This document shows positions 12,901-23,674 of a stretch of DNA of 64,000 nt, piece by piece. A model generated the notes under the pieces. That model worked only from the letters and a program-made list of their open reading frames with translations. It did not search any database and was not told the DNA's origin. Positions within the stretch are counted from its first letter, which is position 1; the number at the start of each line of letters is the position of its first letter. Both the position numbers and the translations under genes were made by a program. Source of the stretch: Phoenix dactylifera (lineage: Eukaryota; Streptophyta; Magnoliopsida; Arecales; Arecaceae); contig NC_052405.1 of assembly GCF_009389715.1 (NCBI RefSeq), positions 10,209,194 to 10,273,193 of the forward strand. The letters are read 5' to 3'.

Positions 12901-15822
12901 TGATGGCATTCATGTTACTCTTGTTGTTGTTGAAATCGTTGATTTTCTTCTTAAAGTTGTTCGAGTTGGTGGCACAATTCAACTAATTCGATGTCTCACA
13001 GATCTCATATGCATTCAACATGTTCTTCGACGTTGCGGCAGCAAGGAGGCATCTTGAAACCGTGCTCTGATACCAATTGGCTCTCCCATCAACAACTTAA
13101 TCAAAGTTATCCTATTTAGTTCTTGATTCTAAATACCACTCCATCTTTTTAAACGATACGCAAGCCTTGGAGCATCAGAATATTTATCCAGAATGTGCTA
13201 ATAAATATACACTAAAGCCTCATAAACAACCCAAAATTAAAATGAGATGTTTTTACACTTATGAGAGTCCATGCTATGTAATAGCAAAACTTAAAGATAC
13301 GGCCAAACAGGCTCGAAACAAACAATTCTTAAAACAACTGATCACTAAACCTTCCTCTAACAAACCAATCTTAGTCCTTAAGCAAACTTCAGGTGTCAAC
13401 TAATAAAAGAAACAAATGGCACCTCCTTTGACTCAAAAATCAACTTCTAATCGCTACTCAAGAAGAAACCTTTGATATTCAAATTTTAAGACTTCCACCA
13501 TGAGCCCCTCTTTGGTACATACTAGGGCTGTGTTGCATCAGTTCAGTGATTCATAATATGTTGATCAACTAACCAAATATATTGCTGCTCAGAATAAGAA
13601 TGCAACCTCGCACAATGTTACGAAACTTTACCAAGTACAGAAAAAAGAAGACAGCTACAGATAATCATTTTTCAAAAGCAGCATACCGCATATGAATAAC
13701 ATCAATGCAATCAAAAACTAGATATGTGCATCTATACCCAACCGCATATTCAAATCATGACAATCAAGAATTCCCAAAGAGAACACATGAAGAAATGCTT
13801 CAATTCTATTTAAAATCTGTAAGAAACATTAATTATGGCGTCTAGGCTGCCAAAATGTTCATCCTCCTTTTATCTTCAATAACATTTCATTTTCTCACAC
13901 CAAATAATCAATTAAATCTTTATATCAAATTAAATATGAAACTACCTTATACTTGGTAGTCATATTTTTTTCACTCAATGAATAATGTATATCCCTTCAT
14001 CCAAAAAAAGGATTCTTATTGACAGGTAGCAAAATGTCGAGCTTCCAGAGTGCAACAAATACTATAGCTGCACAGGATGAATGCAGTGCAATTTTCATAG
14101 CAATACATGCATATATAAGCAACTCCATCAAACATGACAATCATTTAATCAAGATCGACTACATCCAAAGAATAAGGATGAAGAGATGCAAATATATAAT
14201 TCTATAGACCAAAACATAACAAACATGAACATCTTAACAAAGAAACAAGAACACTAGGGAATATGATGAAACTTCTTAGTCATTCTGAAACATCTAGGAC
14301 TTTTGAATCGGTTCAATTTACTGCATCCACAAAACATGAAACTTGAAACAAGAACTACGTTTAGCTACTAAAATTCTCCATTGAATGTATCCTAGAACTA
14401 AAAAAATCAACCCACTTCTTGCGCTTTTTCTGTAAATCATCGATGCATAATGTAGTAAAAGCCAAAAGTAAATATGCTTTCAAAGTAGCTACTATCTCCA
14501 AATGTCAACAACAAACAATCAAAACAGGTACAAGAAAAAGATACGAAAAGAAAATGACTACCTGGCTTCTTTATCAAACCCAAAACGTGCACCAAAATAG
14601 AAGGCAACAGCCAATAACCACGCATCACTGTGGACTGCAACAAGTGACAACCAATCCTTCTCATCCATTCCATCTCGAGCAAAATTAATTCCTAATGCTG
14701 GTTCCGGAAGTTCAGGAGGAACTTCCTCAGCAGGCAAGGTTACTTCCCATGTTTCATTTGGAAGACCATATAAGCATAAATTCTCCTTGTCTGTACATGC
14801 AACAGCATCACCGCATTACTATGAAATATTCAACCCAGATTATTAGCCATGAAGCCAACAGATAAGCTGTTCAACAATTTATTTGACAGCCCTTTCCCCC
14901 CCCACCCCACCCCCCGGCGCATGCGCGGGAAAAAAGAAAAAGAAAAAAAAGAAACAAATGAATCCTCAAGGCTCAAAGTACTTAAATATTGCAACTGTTA
15001 AAAAAAATCATAATACAGCCAACAAAATAGCTTGCCGGAAAAAAAATAACGTCCGCTTAGTTTGTACGCTTTGAATCAACTCAAAAGGCAGAAAAACAAA
15101 GACGAAGTATTTATCTTAAGACTATAAAATAATAGTCCAACTAAAGGCAAGCCCTTCTAAGTTGCCCCAACATTAATGAAAGTTGTGCAGCTATTACCTA
15201 ATAAAGAACTCAAATGCATAAGACATCAATATATTGTACGATAAAAAAAAATATCCCTCTGAAATTCCTGAGAACACCCAAAAAATTAAGCAAAATCCAA
15301 GGAAAGCAAAAGGAATCCAACAAAAAGAAACGAATAAGCATACGTTCCTCGGAAAGCCGGAAAAAAATTTAAAAAAAATCTTTCATTTTGCTTCTTTCTT
15401 CTCTGCCGCAACAAATCTCCACAGAAACAAACCAAAAGCCAGGGAAAAACCGTTTAGATTCCCAAAATGGAAGAATACACCCAACAAAACCCTAAAAGCT
15501 AGCAACCCTGGCATCAGCGAATCAAACACAAGAGTCTGAACCTCACCGGGATCGCACTGCTGATAGAATTTCTCCACGTCTGCGACACCAGAAAAAGAAA
15601 CAAAAAAAACGCAATAATCAAGAAGTACAATTAGGATTAGCCAAAAAGGGTAAAAATACCCAATTCTTCCAACAATCGAATAAGAGAGTGATAGAAAGAG
15701 AGAGAAAGGGAGAGAACAGAACCGGTAGTGAGGGCTTTGATCATTCCAGCCCGGCGGCCTCGAAAATCCCGGAAGACCTCCTCCGGCGTCCGCGGATTGT
15801 ACGCCCCCACGCCCCCTTCCAT
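3963..15822 (-). CDS. ALFIN-LIKE PHD-finger protein, 5 exons, 254 aa
   Basis: This is a nuclear chromatin reader of the plant Alfin-like family, whose C-terminal PHD finger binds histone H3 methylated at lysine 4. Exons in transcript order are 15822-15723, 15579-15547, 14790-14562, 4465-4339 and 4238-3963. All junctions are GT-AG and phases agree, giving 765 nt, or 254 aa plus stop; about 250 aa is normal for the family. The protein starts [20 protein letters not shown]. The N-terminal Alfin domain (about 10-140) includes [24 protein letters not shown] and [21 protein letters not shown] Ser/Lys-rich linker follows, then an acidic stretch. The PHD finger lies at about 195-250: [26 protein letters not shown]. 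The C-terminus is basic. The ATG gives the conserved family N-terminus. Intron 3 (14561-4466) is unusually long, about 10 kb, and holds transposon debris. Family assignment is firm; which AL paralogue it is cannot be told. Confidence 0.96.
6890..7035. repeat. tandem duplication, period about 91 bp
   Basis: The block 'tttcacaatcatgtct', followed by an 'aaaagtcatg.gaactt' match and 'cagaaaaataca', occurs at about 6891-6947 and again at about 6982-7033. It lies inside intron 3 of the ALFIN-LIKE gene. Confidence 0.75.
7074..7097. repeat. perfect inverted repeat, 11-bp arms
   Basis: Arms GTAAGTACATA and TATGTACTTAC are separated by TG, within a longer ATGTATGT-rich stretch (7035-7140). It is capable of forming a hairpin or cruciform; most likely simple-sequence drift. 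Confidence 0.8.
8884..9205 (-). mobile_element. 5'-truncated RTE-type LINE, 3' end
   Basis: On the minus strand the translation includes [12 protein letters not shown], then QLRPSDVLV, then [11 protein letters not shown] and GIKA. This is the familiar C-terminal tail of plant RTE-clade reverse transcriptases, where the usual forms are 'VAPIEDK-RE-RLRWFGH' and 'RRPSDAPV'. It contains stops and is degenerate. The 3' end reads into 'gggattaaggcttag' and a TTGAG-repeat tail (8884-8902 on the plus strand), typical of these elements. Only about 320 bp survive. It is intronic to the ALFIN-LIKE gene. Confidence 0.82.
11046..11105 (-). pseudogene. captured BTB/NPH3-type fragment
   Basis: After the importin piece the same frame continues [23 protein letters not shown]3/RPT2-like BTB proteins have '[17 protein letters not shown]' at this point. 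The match is only about 20 residues, so this is the weakest of the four assignments. The frame then ends within nine residues at a stop (11016-11018). Confidence 0.6.
11112..11393 (-). pseudogene. captured importin subunit beta-1 fragment
   Basis: The frame reads [60 protein letters not shown] and [20 protein letters not shown]. Plant importin beta-1 has '[70 protein letters not shown]'. About 94 residues of HEAT-repeat sequence are present without a stop. It is surrounded by other gene fragments rather than importin exons, so it is not an importin gene. Confidence 0.9.
11391..11576 (-). pseudogene. captured LEUNIG / LEUNIG_HOMOLOG fragment
   Basis: The frame reads [25 protein letters not shown] and [17 protein letters not shown]. 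This corresponds to the stretch between the Q-rich region and the WD40 repeats of the plant Groucho/Tup1-type co-repressors LUG and LUH ('STHTPGDV-SMP-L-H', '[18 protein letters not shown]'). About 60 residues are kept with no stop. It ends at a D/EDYQ junction where it passes in frame into importin beta-1; FVED and the importin FEEYQ look alike here, so the junction may lie in microhomology. Confidence 0.82.
11628..11810 (-). pseudogene. captured lipoxygenase fragment
   Basis: The frame reads [30 protein letters not shown], then two consecutive in-frame TAA codons (11690-11685), then [18 protein letters not shown]. Plant 13-lipoxygenases have '[46 protein letters not shown]'. The match is collinear, and the two stops sit exactly where the family usually has Glu-Gln or similar. 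The fragment is about 60 residues from the middle of the catalytic domain and carries none of the iron ligands that I can see. It is fused upstream to retrotransposon sequence and downstream to a short unidentified linker. Confidence 0.85.
11811..11930 (-). pseudogene. retrotransposon pre-protease segment
   Basis: The open frame reads [15 protein letters not shown] and then [16 protein letters not shown]. Plant Ty3/gypsy polyproteins carry 'D-GE-LVVRR-L' and 'WLR-NIFHTRCTS-GKVC' immediately before the aspartic protease DGGS motif. Here the element sequence stops at CTSHG and continues in frame into lipoxygenase sequence, so the protease active site is absent. Confidence 0.75.
12058..12986 (-). 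pseudogene. retrotransposon gag remnant
   Basis: Broken across frames with several stops. Recognisable pieces are an N-terminal acidic segment ([16 protein letters not shown]) and the gag motif [14 protein letters not shown], which is very like the '[12 protein letters not shown]' of plant Ty3/gypsy gag proteins. A Ser/Lys segment and HKCFKCQG, the start of a CCHC knuckle, follow. It cannot make a full Gag as it stands. It follows the PBS directly, as expected. Confidence 0.75.
13064..13075 (-). other. retrotransposon primer-binding site (initiator tRNA-Met)
   Basis: The minus strand reads TGGTATCAGAGC, the canonical plant LTR-retrotransposon PBS complementary to the 3' end of initiator tRNA-Met. 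It lies about 80 bp before the first gag-like frame. Confidence 0.9.
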
Positions 15823-16250
15823 GACCTACGCTAGAAGAGAGAATGAAAGGAGACCTCGCGAGCTCGTTAATGGCGATGACGAGGTGGGATTTCGCCCGAG
15901 AAATCCGGGAGACTAGAACAGAGAGAGCGAACGAGAGAGGAAGACAGCGACTAGGGCTAGGGTTAGGGTTCGAATCCCTCCAAGAAAGAGGGGAAAGATG
16001 GAAGAGAAGCAAGACGAAGAGCGAGCGAGCGAGCGACAGAGAGAGAGAGAGGGAAGAGAGGAGGAGGAGAGAGGGTTTTGAAAGGTCCTCCACTTCTCTT
16101 CGTTGGTTTTGGGTTTTTTTTTTTCTTTTTTCCTCTTCAGCCTTCTCAACTTCGGTCTTCTCGTTCCAGTAGGTGGTCTGGTTTTTTAATTGGTGGTGGT
16201 GGGTGCGGTCGGGGCTTGGTTCTTTAATTTCTACTGGGCGGTTATGCGAC
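15823..16250 (-). promoter_or_regulatory. ALFIN-LIKE 5' leader and proximal promoter region
   Basis: The region upstream of the ATG has a long purine/pyrimidine-asymmetric stretch (GA-rich on the plus strand, about 15995-16075), common in plant 5' leaders. It also has a telo-box cluster at 15951-15972. No TATA box can be placed with confidence. Upstream open frames here are low-complexity and not counted as genes. Confidence 0.5.
15951..15972 (-). promoter_or_regulatory. telo-box cluster
   Basis: The minus strand reads CGAACCCTAACCCTAGCCCT, containing AACCCTAA-type telo-boxes about 130-150 bp before the ALFIN-LIKE start codon. In plants such motifs are found in leaders and promoters of growth-related genes and can bind TRB proteins. 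The role here is inference. Confidence 0.55.
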
Positions 16251-19200
16251 CGGAGGTGTTAAAGAGGACCCAAGAGAGTCTGAAATAACGGATGATATAA
16301 CGATTTTGTAGCCGACCGTTTCTGTCACCGCATGGAGACTGGTACCAATACAATATTTCACATGTTCTAAGGCGGTAATTTCAAATAAGTTTGCAATAAT
16401 TAGAAATGATAATATTTATATTGTTGAATGCAATTCAGTTTTAAGGCATTGTATTTTTATTTCTTAAGATAAATAAAGTACATCTATAAAAGTGATTATA
16501 CAGGGTAACCACTATTGCTCTTGCTGGAACTCTTTATTTATGTTGATAAATTTGCTCTCATAAAAAAAAATAAAAAAAAAATTATCTATTTCAAATAATA
16601 TCTTCGGCCTAGTAATTTCTATCATTAACATCATTTCTATTGATTCTAGCAATCTTTTGCTATTTTTGCGCTTCCTTACGAATGAATGTAGGATAGAATT
16701 TGATGAAAAATTATGATGCATCAAAGTTGTGGCCAATGCAACCAATCCTATTATAAGGATTTTTTTTTGCAATCAAATGAGAAGAAGAAACTAATGGGAC
16801 AAAAAATAGGGACTGATGTAGCAAAAAAAAAAAGATAAAAAAAGAAGGAAAGAAAATTTGGCCTATTATTTTCTTAGCGATTTAAATTCTTTATAGAGAA
16901 TGTTTTAACAAAAAAAAAATATATTTTTCAACAAATCAATCAGCTTTTTTTTTTTTTCTTCTCATCCACTTTTTCTTCTCTATCACTATTTTTTCTTCAT
17001 TTCGTTGGTATTGCTACTATCATTTTTTTCTTTCTCTCCCTTTTCTATTCTTATTCAAAAGAGAAGAAAAGAAAATCTGTCTCCAATTCTTAAAAAAATC
17101 TTTAATAAATTGTTTGCAATCTTCAATAAATCTATCCAATTGATTTTGCTTCCTTTTTTATCTCTATTTTTTTTCATCTCCTTATTGTTCATGCTCTCGT
17201 TCTTCCTTTATTTTCCTCTACTATTCTTATTCAAAAGAAAATCTCCCCTATTCTTTTTCTTCTTCTTATTTTTTGGTTGCAGAGAGCAAAGCCTCAACAT
17301 CATATAACTCATATCGTGCTCTAGTAACTACCGAAATAAAAAATATATATATCTGCTTATTATTGTTTTACTTTTTTATTTTTATTTATCTATAAACTAT
17401 TTCGAATATCAGAAAATCGATACTAAAGTCAGCATTTGTATGAAAATTATACTATTTTTTGTATTTTTTTCTGTTTTCATATTATTTAAAGACTTTGATT
17501 ACTTTACAAACAATGTCAACAAAAAATAATAAAAAAGATTAATCTAGTCTAGCTTGTCTTCTTCTTAAATTATTTCACAAATAAAAAACAAAAACAATGC
17601 CAAAGAGGCAAAGTAATATCTTTAAACTTTAATTTTGAATTAACTAAAAATTATTCATTGTTATAATAACTAAAAGCAAATAATACTGCTGTTATTCTAC
17701 TCGCAGATAACAGCTGTTACAGCAGTCAATATTTTTTTCCAAATAAACCCAAGCTGATATGCACACAAAAAAAAAAAAAAAAAAAAATCGATGTACGGCT
17801 GATAGGTGAACAACGGTCATAACGGTATCAGTGGGGTCTGCTATTATGAATAACGGCGTTACTTGAAACCTTGGGTCCGCTCACCGGGTACCGAGCTGAA
17901 GCTTTTGGATCTTTTCAGGGAGCGCGGTCTGCTCACCGCCCGACTTCGGCTAGTCCGTCTAGTTAATGTCAGTTTTTTTTTCATTTTATTTGTATCATTT
18001 ATTCTTTTATCATATTATTAGCATTGGTGCACCGATATCGAAACCCAAAAAGAAACATCAGGGAAAGCTATGATATGAAGTTGTGGGCCCCATAGACGGG
18101 GACCACTCACTGGATCCATGAGATCTAGGAACGAGGATGATCGATCATTGTTGGGAGCCCTAGGATTTAAGTCAAACATTAGAACTTGAGAACTCTTGAA
18201 GTGTTAAAAAAAAAAAAAAACAATATTATAAACAACACAACTTGAGGATATATGATGACAACTACGTGGAAACCCAGCTCCAAGATAAAATGAATATCAT
18301 AACTGTGGTAACTTTTACTTTTGAATTCTTGGGAAAGATTGAGAGAATTTTATCTTAGTATAATCTTCGTTTGCTTAAAGACATGGTATTCTCAAAAAAA
18401 ACAAAAACAAAATTGAAAAGTAGAACAAGAATATGGTACCACCAAATCTTCCTTAGAAGTTTCAACCCGGCTTGATGTTGATAAGGTAAAGTAAAAAAAA
18501 AAAAAAGACTGGAGAGATGCATCAGCACTTTAATTTATACTAAATCTGTGCATTTAGCATTAATGCTTTTGTTATGCCACTGACCGCTATCATGCCTCTA
18601 GATTCTCGCTATTACACCAAAAGTTTAGTAAATTTAAAAAAAAATTCCAGAAATATATTTCTCTCTTCAAAAGTTTGAATGAAGTTCACATTTCTTACTC
18701 ACAGAGATTAAAAATTAACAGAAAATTATTCAGATGCCTTGCTATGATGTTCTTGGGATATTATCTTACAAATAAATCTCTTCCCACATCCACATCCGAG
18801 AATCTATCCGAGGATGACTTTTGGTATCTCAATCTCCAAGATATCAAAATTTAGACATGACTTATGATAATATTAAAAATTGTGAGATATATAGAACTTT
18901 ATACCTTGCAATATTATTTAGAACAATGTCTAGGATACCATATAAATAAGGATGTTATCCAGGCATCTTGAAAGAGTGCATGAACTTAACCAGAAAAATG
19001 CGACATGGCTTATAGTTTCTGTGCACAAAAAATTTCTCTGACCATGACATGCAGGGAAATTGTTGAAATTCATAGGAATGATGCCATGCATGAGGATAAG
19101 TTGAATATAAACTTTCCAACCCAGTATTAGTGGGCTCAAGAAACTTTCCATGTAAAGCATTTTCCAGTTAATTAATGTGGGTTTACAGCAGTTTGCAATG

Positions 19201-19285
19201 TCACCTCATCCAAGAACAGTACCCAACAGAAGTGCCATCTTAGCATCAGCTTTTAGAAGTAGGGTTTCCAGATCTCACTACCAGG
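16251..19285. other. intergenic, AT-rich, transposon-like debris
   Basis: No gene seen. Homopolymer A and T runs and pyrimidine-rich tracts (about 16940-17280) create long low-complexity frames. Ends near 16270 ('acccaagagagtctgaaata') and 17878 (complement of 'acccaaggtttcaagtaacg') are loosely inverted and may bound an old TIR element. Confidence 0.45.
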
Positions 19286-19645
19286 AAAGAACACAAGCAA
19301 CTAAAAAACAATTCTCGGTGTGTGTGCAGGTACAGAACCTGCCTCCTCCAAGGTTACTCCAAACTTCATTTCTCATGACATTGGTTCAGTAAATTTTCCA
19401 ATTTCTTGGCCCAAGTTACAGTTGACACAAAGGGCAAGAATGGGACCCGTTGAGTGGCCCCCAACACACATGAAGACACTAGTAACTTGAAAGAACACAC
19501 AAACAACTAGCAAACGATTCAGGGGTGAGCAGGTACATATCCTGCCTCCTCCAAAGTTACTCTACATTTCATTTGCCATGAGATTGGTTCAGCAAATTTT
19601 CCGATTTCTTTGCCGACGTTTCAGTTAACACTGGCAAGGACAGCA
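19286..19645. repeat. direct tandem duplication, period about 204 bp
   Basis: Copy 1 (about 19287-19443) and copy 2 (about 19490-19645) share 'aaagaacaca', 'gcaggtaca', 'cctgcctcctccaa', 'gttactc' and 'attggttcag'. They are diverged by scattered substitutions. The repeat is intergenic, some 4 kb 3' of the first FRS gene. Confidence 0.8.
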
Positions 19646-21350
19646 CCGTAATGTACTATCACATAAAAATCATACTGTTCAACGCTGTGCCTGTTCGTCA
19701 TACTCTGCAGGAGGAAATATCAAGACTGACCCACAACCTTAGGCTTCCAAGGAAAATTTGAAAGGATTTTGCAGGAGGATTGGCCTCCCTATGCAATCTC
19801 ACATCTGTCTTATTCCAAAATAAAACAAAATCAGGATAAAAAAATACTTTCCAATACAACACATAAATGAAAAATAAATACTGAATTGTAATACCATCCT
19901 AGTTGAAAGGGGCATTATGCATTGGATATCAACGAGCGACTGACAGAAATTTGGGAAAAGTTCTTAAAGTACTTCGGCATCAGATTATCTTATCCATGTG
20001 AAAGTGCTGCTTGAGGCAGCCTAAATTCTTATATTACCAGATACACCTTGAATCCAACAAGCTCGACGGATCCATGCAGCAAAATGAAGCAATGGTTATC
20101 TTCTAGCCAACGAGCTTCATCACCACAAAATCTGACGAATTCCATTATTCAGATCAAGAGAGCTTACAATACCAGTCTATCAACTTTGCACAAGTTCAAA
20201 AGCAAACTAAAGGTCCAAACAAACAACATGATTGATAGATTGAGAAGCTGTTCCCCAGTTATATGTTATGTTAGGGCACATGTCATACTCTTTAGCATCC
20301 CCATCAGACATGAGAAACTGATGGCTCACTGCTTCTTGATAATAATAAGACATGGATTTTGCCAATTCACCAGATCCTTCAGCAGTCGCATGAAACTATT
20401 AATGTTTCAACAAGAGAATGCTAGACCTCTGCCTGAACCTGAAGGAGCATGATGTGATCAAAATTGAGGCTCCAAAGATTCAAGAACTACAGATTCTTCT
20501 GTGTCCTCAATGAATACCTCAAGCAACATACGCACCGAGGACCTCAAGCAAAATGGAAAGACAACAATGAATACCCGGCGTTCTCCCAGTGAAGTCAAAA
20601 GATGCTGCAGTAACAAGGCAACTTTAGCCAACACATCCATAATTGATATAAACTCAGAGAGGTCCATATTATTATGATAGACTAAGTTTGTAATATAAAA
20701 GCAAGATGCACTGGAATAAGTACAACTATCACTGTTCAGTAAAAATATGTGATGATGTCATGAAGATGCATTTGTCAAGAAAAAATCAGTCCTCCTAGTT
20801 TACTGCCCAGCTACTCCTGAACAAAGACCATATTATATTCAAGATAATATAGCCTATGATGCCACTAGTAGGGGTATAGCTGCACTAAATAGCAATAAAC
20901 AGGGGTACACGTGTGAATTTTCTAAGTGTACAATGTTACCCAATGCAGAGAGACATTTAGGAGGGTACGTGAAATACTTCAATTATTTAACTGTTTTAAT
21001 TGCAAGAGTGACAATACATTGTGGGTTCTGAACTTGCCAAGTCAATGTGACACATGCTAAAAGGCATTAGAGATAACAATTGCCACGAAAAAAGATTGAT
21101 GGCAACCATATATAAATATTATACCATGTAGCATAACTCACATGAGTTTTGCCAAATAATGGACCTAGAATATAAGATTAAGGACACAAATGCCCCAGAA
21201 CTATTATAAGTGCGATTTTGATATTAAAAAAAAGCCAATAAATAATTCAAACTATTTATTTTAAAACTGATTCCTACCAGCACCTTTTTTTACTGATATG
21301 GGTAAAATACCATCGGTTTTCATCATCTTCACAACCTACGTGATATGTAT
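19646..21350. other. intergenic or 3' region of FRS gene, nothing recognised
   Basis: Open frames at 20048-20452 (plus) and 20458-20667 (minus) have no family features that I recognise. The stretch could include 3' UTR exons of the FRS gene starting at 25720, but I cannot place them. Confidence 0.35.
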
Positions 21351-21815
21351 ATAAACCAATGTTTCAAATCACGTGAGACAGGGGTGTTCCGGTTTCTCCA
21401 TCAAATAAGATGCCATATTGTATTGTCCTATCCCAGGGGTGGTTCTGGTCAAGTATCCCGGTGGATACCCTTTCTTCTTTCCTTCATTTCTTTCTTTCTT
21501 TCTTTTCTACCTTCCTTTCTTTCCTCCTCCTTCTTTCTTTTCCTTATCCCTTCCATTCTTCTTTTTAACTTTTTCTTCTTCTTTCTCTTTCCCTTCTTCC
21601 TTCTGTCCTTTCTTTCATTTTCTTCTCCCTCCCTTCCTTTCTTTCCTTTCTCTTCTTCTTTCTTTCCTTCTTCATATTTCCTTCCTCTCTTTCTTTCCTC
21701 TTTCTTCTTCTCTCCTCATGTGGATGGATTTCGGTGTCCCAACCCCGTCCTGGTTCTCACAGGAATAGGACAGGATGGCTGGAATGCCCCCATCCCACCT
21801 GCACTTAAAACCTTG
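21351..21815. repeat. repeat with a long polypyrimidine core
   Basis: From 21471 to about 21715 the plus strand is almost pure C/T (CTTT/CCTT-rich). It is flanked by sequence with inverted character: 'ccaatgtttcaaatc' at the left, and a right end whose complement reads 'tcaaggttttaagtg'. The right flank 'cttg-ataaaac' and left flank 'tatataaacca' may hold a short target duplication. The long Phe/Ser-rich open frames across it are artefacts of composition. Confidence 0.55.
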
Positions 21816-23674
21816 ATAAAACACCTCACCACATACTACCTTCATAAAATCTTCAACTCTAGAGTATGTGTGTGTGTTTGTCCCCATGTCTCTCATTTTT
21901 TCGCCTCTTGCTGAATTAAACACTCAATTAAGCATCCAAGTACAGCGCTACTGTCTATGTCCATGAAACATTTACCAACTAGTGACATTTCAAAATGTTC
22001 CTAAATCAAAACAACTCGAGCTCTAACCTAGATGTTGTACGTTGATTCCTCTCCTTGATTACTACCAAAATGACTGAATATCAATTTGTAACTCTCTAGC
22101 TGAATCTATACCACTGTTCCACCACATTAGAATGTGCATAATGATTCATATAATCATAAGTTCAACTTTTCAAAATCATAAATCCATTGTGTGAATTTGT
22201 GTGTGTTTCAAACACATATAATTTTAGGTAGTAAAGTAGGTACTCGCAGTCAATTTAGTAATAATTTATCTTGCAAAAAACTGTTAAAACACAATAAAGA
22301 TTACTTCGAAGGATTTGATTTTCTTAGCAATATCATGTATCCTGATGCATCTCTTGTCCTGTCTCTTATCAATCCTTCTCCACCACATATAGTATGATAG
22401 AAAATATCCTTGGTTGCAAGCTAAGTACAGTCTGTCACAACAAAAAAGTGTTCAATATCTGCCTATTCAACCCCATCAATTTTTCTCAATGCCTTAACAA
22501 TCATCTAAATAATTTCAGCACGTCCTCAATTTAAACAGGGGTCATCATGTAGTGTGATAAAAATTACTTCAACGCCAGCTTCCCTGTACTTAGAATTCAA
22601 AGCTCATAACTTCTAAAGTGCGCCAATGTTTTGAGTTCATGTAGCTAACAAGGCTTTCCAAAGCTACATGCCCTGCAGCAAAGTGCATATGCTTACAGGT
22701 TTCCTATCGTTCACTTGCCTCCTCAACAAGCTCATAGCCCATATCTAAGTTGCTTATAAGTCAATTATTATTCTAATTGCGAAGTCAATTGTTTTTGCTT
22801 TCCTTTTCTTTCAACCGAGGCATAAGATTTGGCATGTGCAATACATCGAACTACATACCAATAAGGTTGCTTATTCATCAGTACATATTTACGACTTTAG
22901 CATGTGTTTTGCTGTTCATTACTAATTGCATTATCTCCTATAAATTAACATCCTCATAAATCATCAAGAAATGAATATATAACAAGTGATTAAATTCGAT
23001 AATCTTATCATGCAAGTATTAAAGTAAATAAATACATAATATATAGATGAAACCTTTACTCTTAGAAAGCAAATGCCTATTCACCTGAAAAGAAAGACGA
23101 TGACAAAATAAAAAGTTTGGAAGATAAACACACATGGAATAGAATTTTATACATGACTGGGTTAGAACTTAGATAAATTGGGGAAATTCTTACATTTTAC
23201 AACTGCTCCATGCGCCAATGTGGTATTCAAGTGTCTTCAAAAAATAATAAGACCACCTTTGGAGATTGTCTCTTTCTCAACATGAAAAAATGGCCTCGCC
23301 TACCTGAAGCAAATTTTTCAAAATGAACAAAATCAATGAGCATCCAGTTGACCATAACTTTCTGTACAAAACATCTGACACAGATGCGATAACTTCCAAC
23401 AACTATCTCATAACAGCCCCACCCATCAGCTGTTGGAGGGCTGCATCCAAAATTACTCATTGCTAACTTATTATATCCATTGCTTAAAAATTGAATCACA
23501 GACAAGCACATAAAGATTGTATGAACAGATTAAAACATGAAAAAATCTTAGCCTTTAAATACTGTTCACAAAAGGCAACAAAGGATAAATTTGAAATCAG
23601 TGACAACTTACCAGTTGGTAACAACAAATAAAAGAATATGATCTAAAATTGATCAAGCTGCAGTTAGTATCATT
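21816..23674. other. intergenic / possible 3' UTR of FRS gene
   Basis: No protein family recognised. The good splice donor at the FRS stop codon means that downstream exons could lie here, but none can be identified by eye. Confidence 0.4.

Larger units (their letters stand above)
11016..13080 (-). mobile_element. degenerate Ty3/gypsy-like LTR retrotransposon carrying four host-gene fragments
   Basis: Reading the minus strand from 13080, the order is: a primer-binding site matching initiator tRNA-Met; a gag region with frameshifts and stops; a zinc-knuckle-like CFKCQG; and the region just upstream of the retropepsin ([15 protein letters not shown]). Then, instead of protease, RT and integrase, there are fragments of lipoxygenase, LEUNIG/LUH, importin beta-1 and an NPH3-type BTB protein. 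I see no reverse transcriptase or integrase motif. I could not match the sequence above 13080 (expected 5' LTR) to anything downstream, so the 3' LTR appears lost, deleted or too diverged to see. It is nested in intron 3 of the ALFIN-LIKE gene, in the same orientation as the gene. The host fragments resemble spliced coding sequence, which fits capture through RNA. Confidence 0.8.

Noticed and set aside
15383-16093. 236-codon minus-strand frame over the ALFIN-LIKE 5' region
   Set aside because: It runs through the leader, intron 1 and exon 2 in a frame that yields low-complexity Ser/Leu runs. The spliced model from 15822 explains the region.
20048-20452. 134-codon plus-strand frame
   Set aside because: No recognisable domain and no coding-like context; possibly antisense to an FRS 3' UTR.
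21345-21914. Long plus-strand frames rich in Phe/Ser/Pro
   Set aside because: They translate the polypyrimidine tract; composition alone keeps the frame open.
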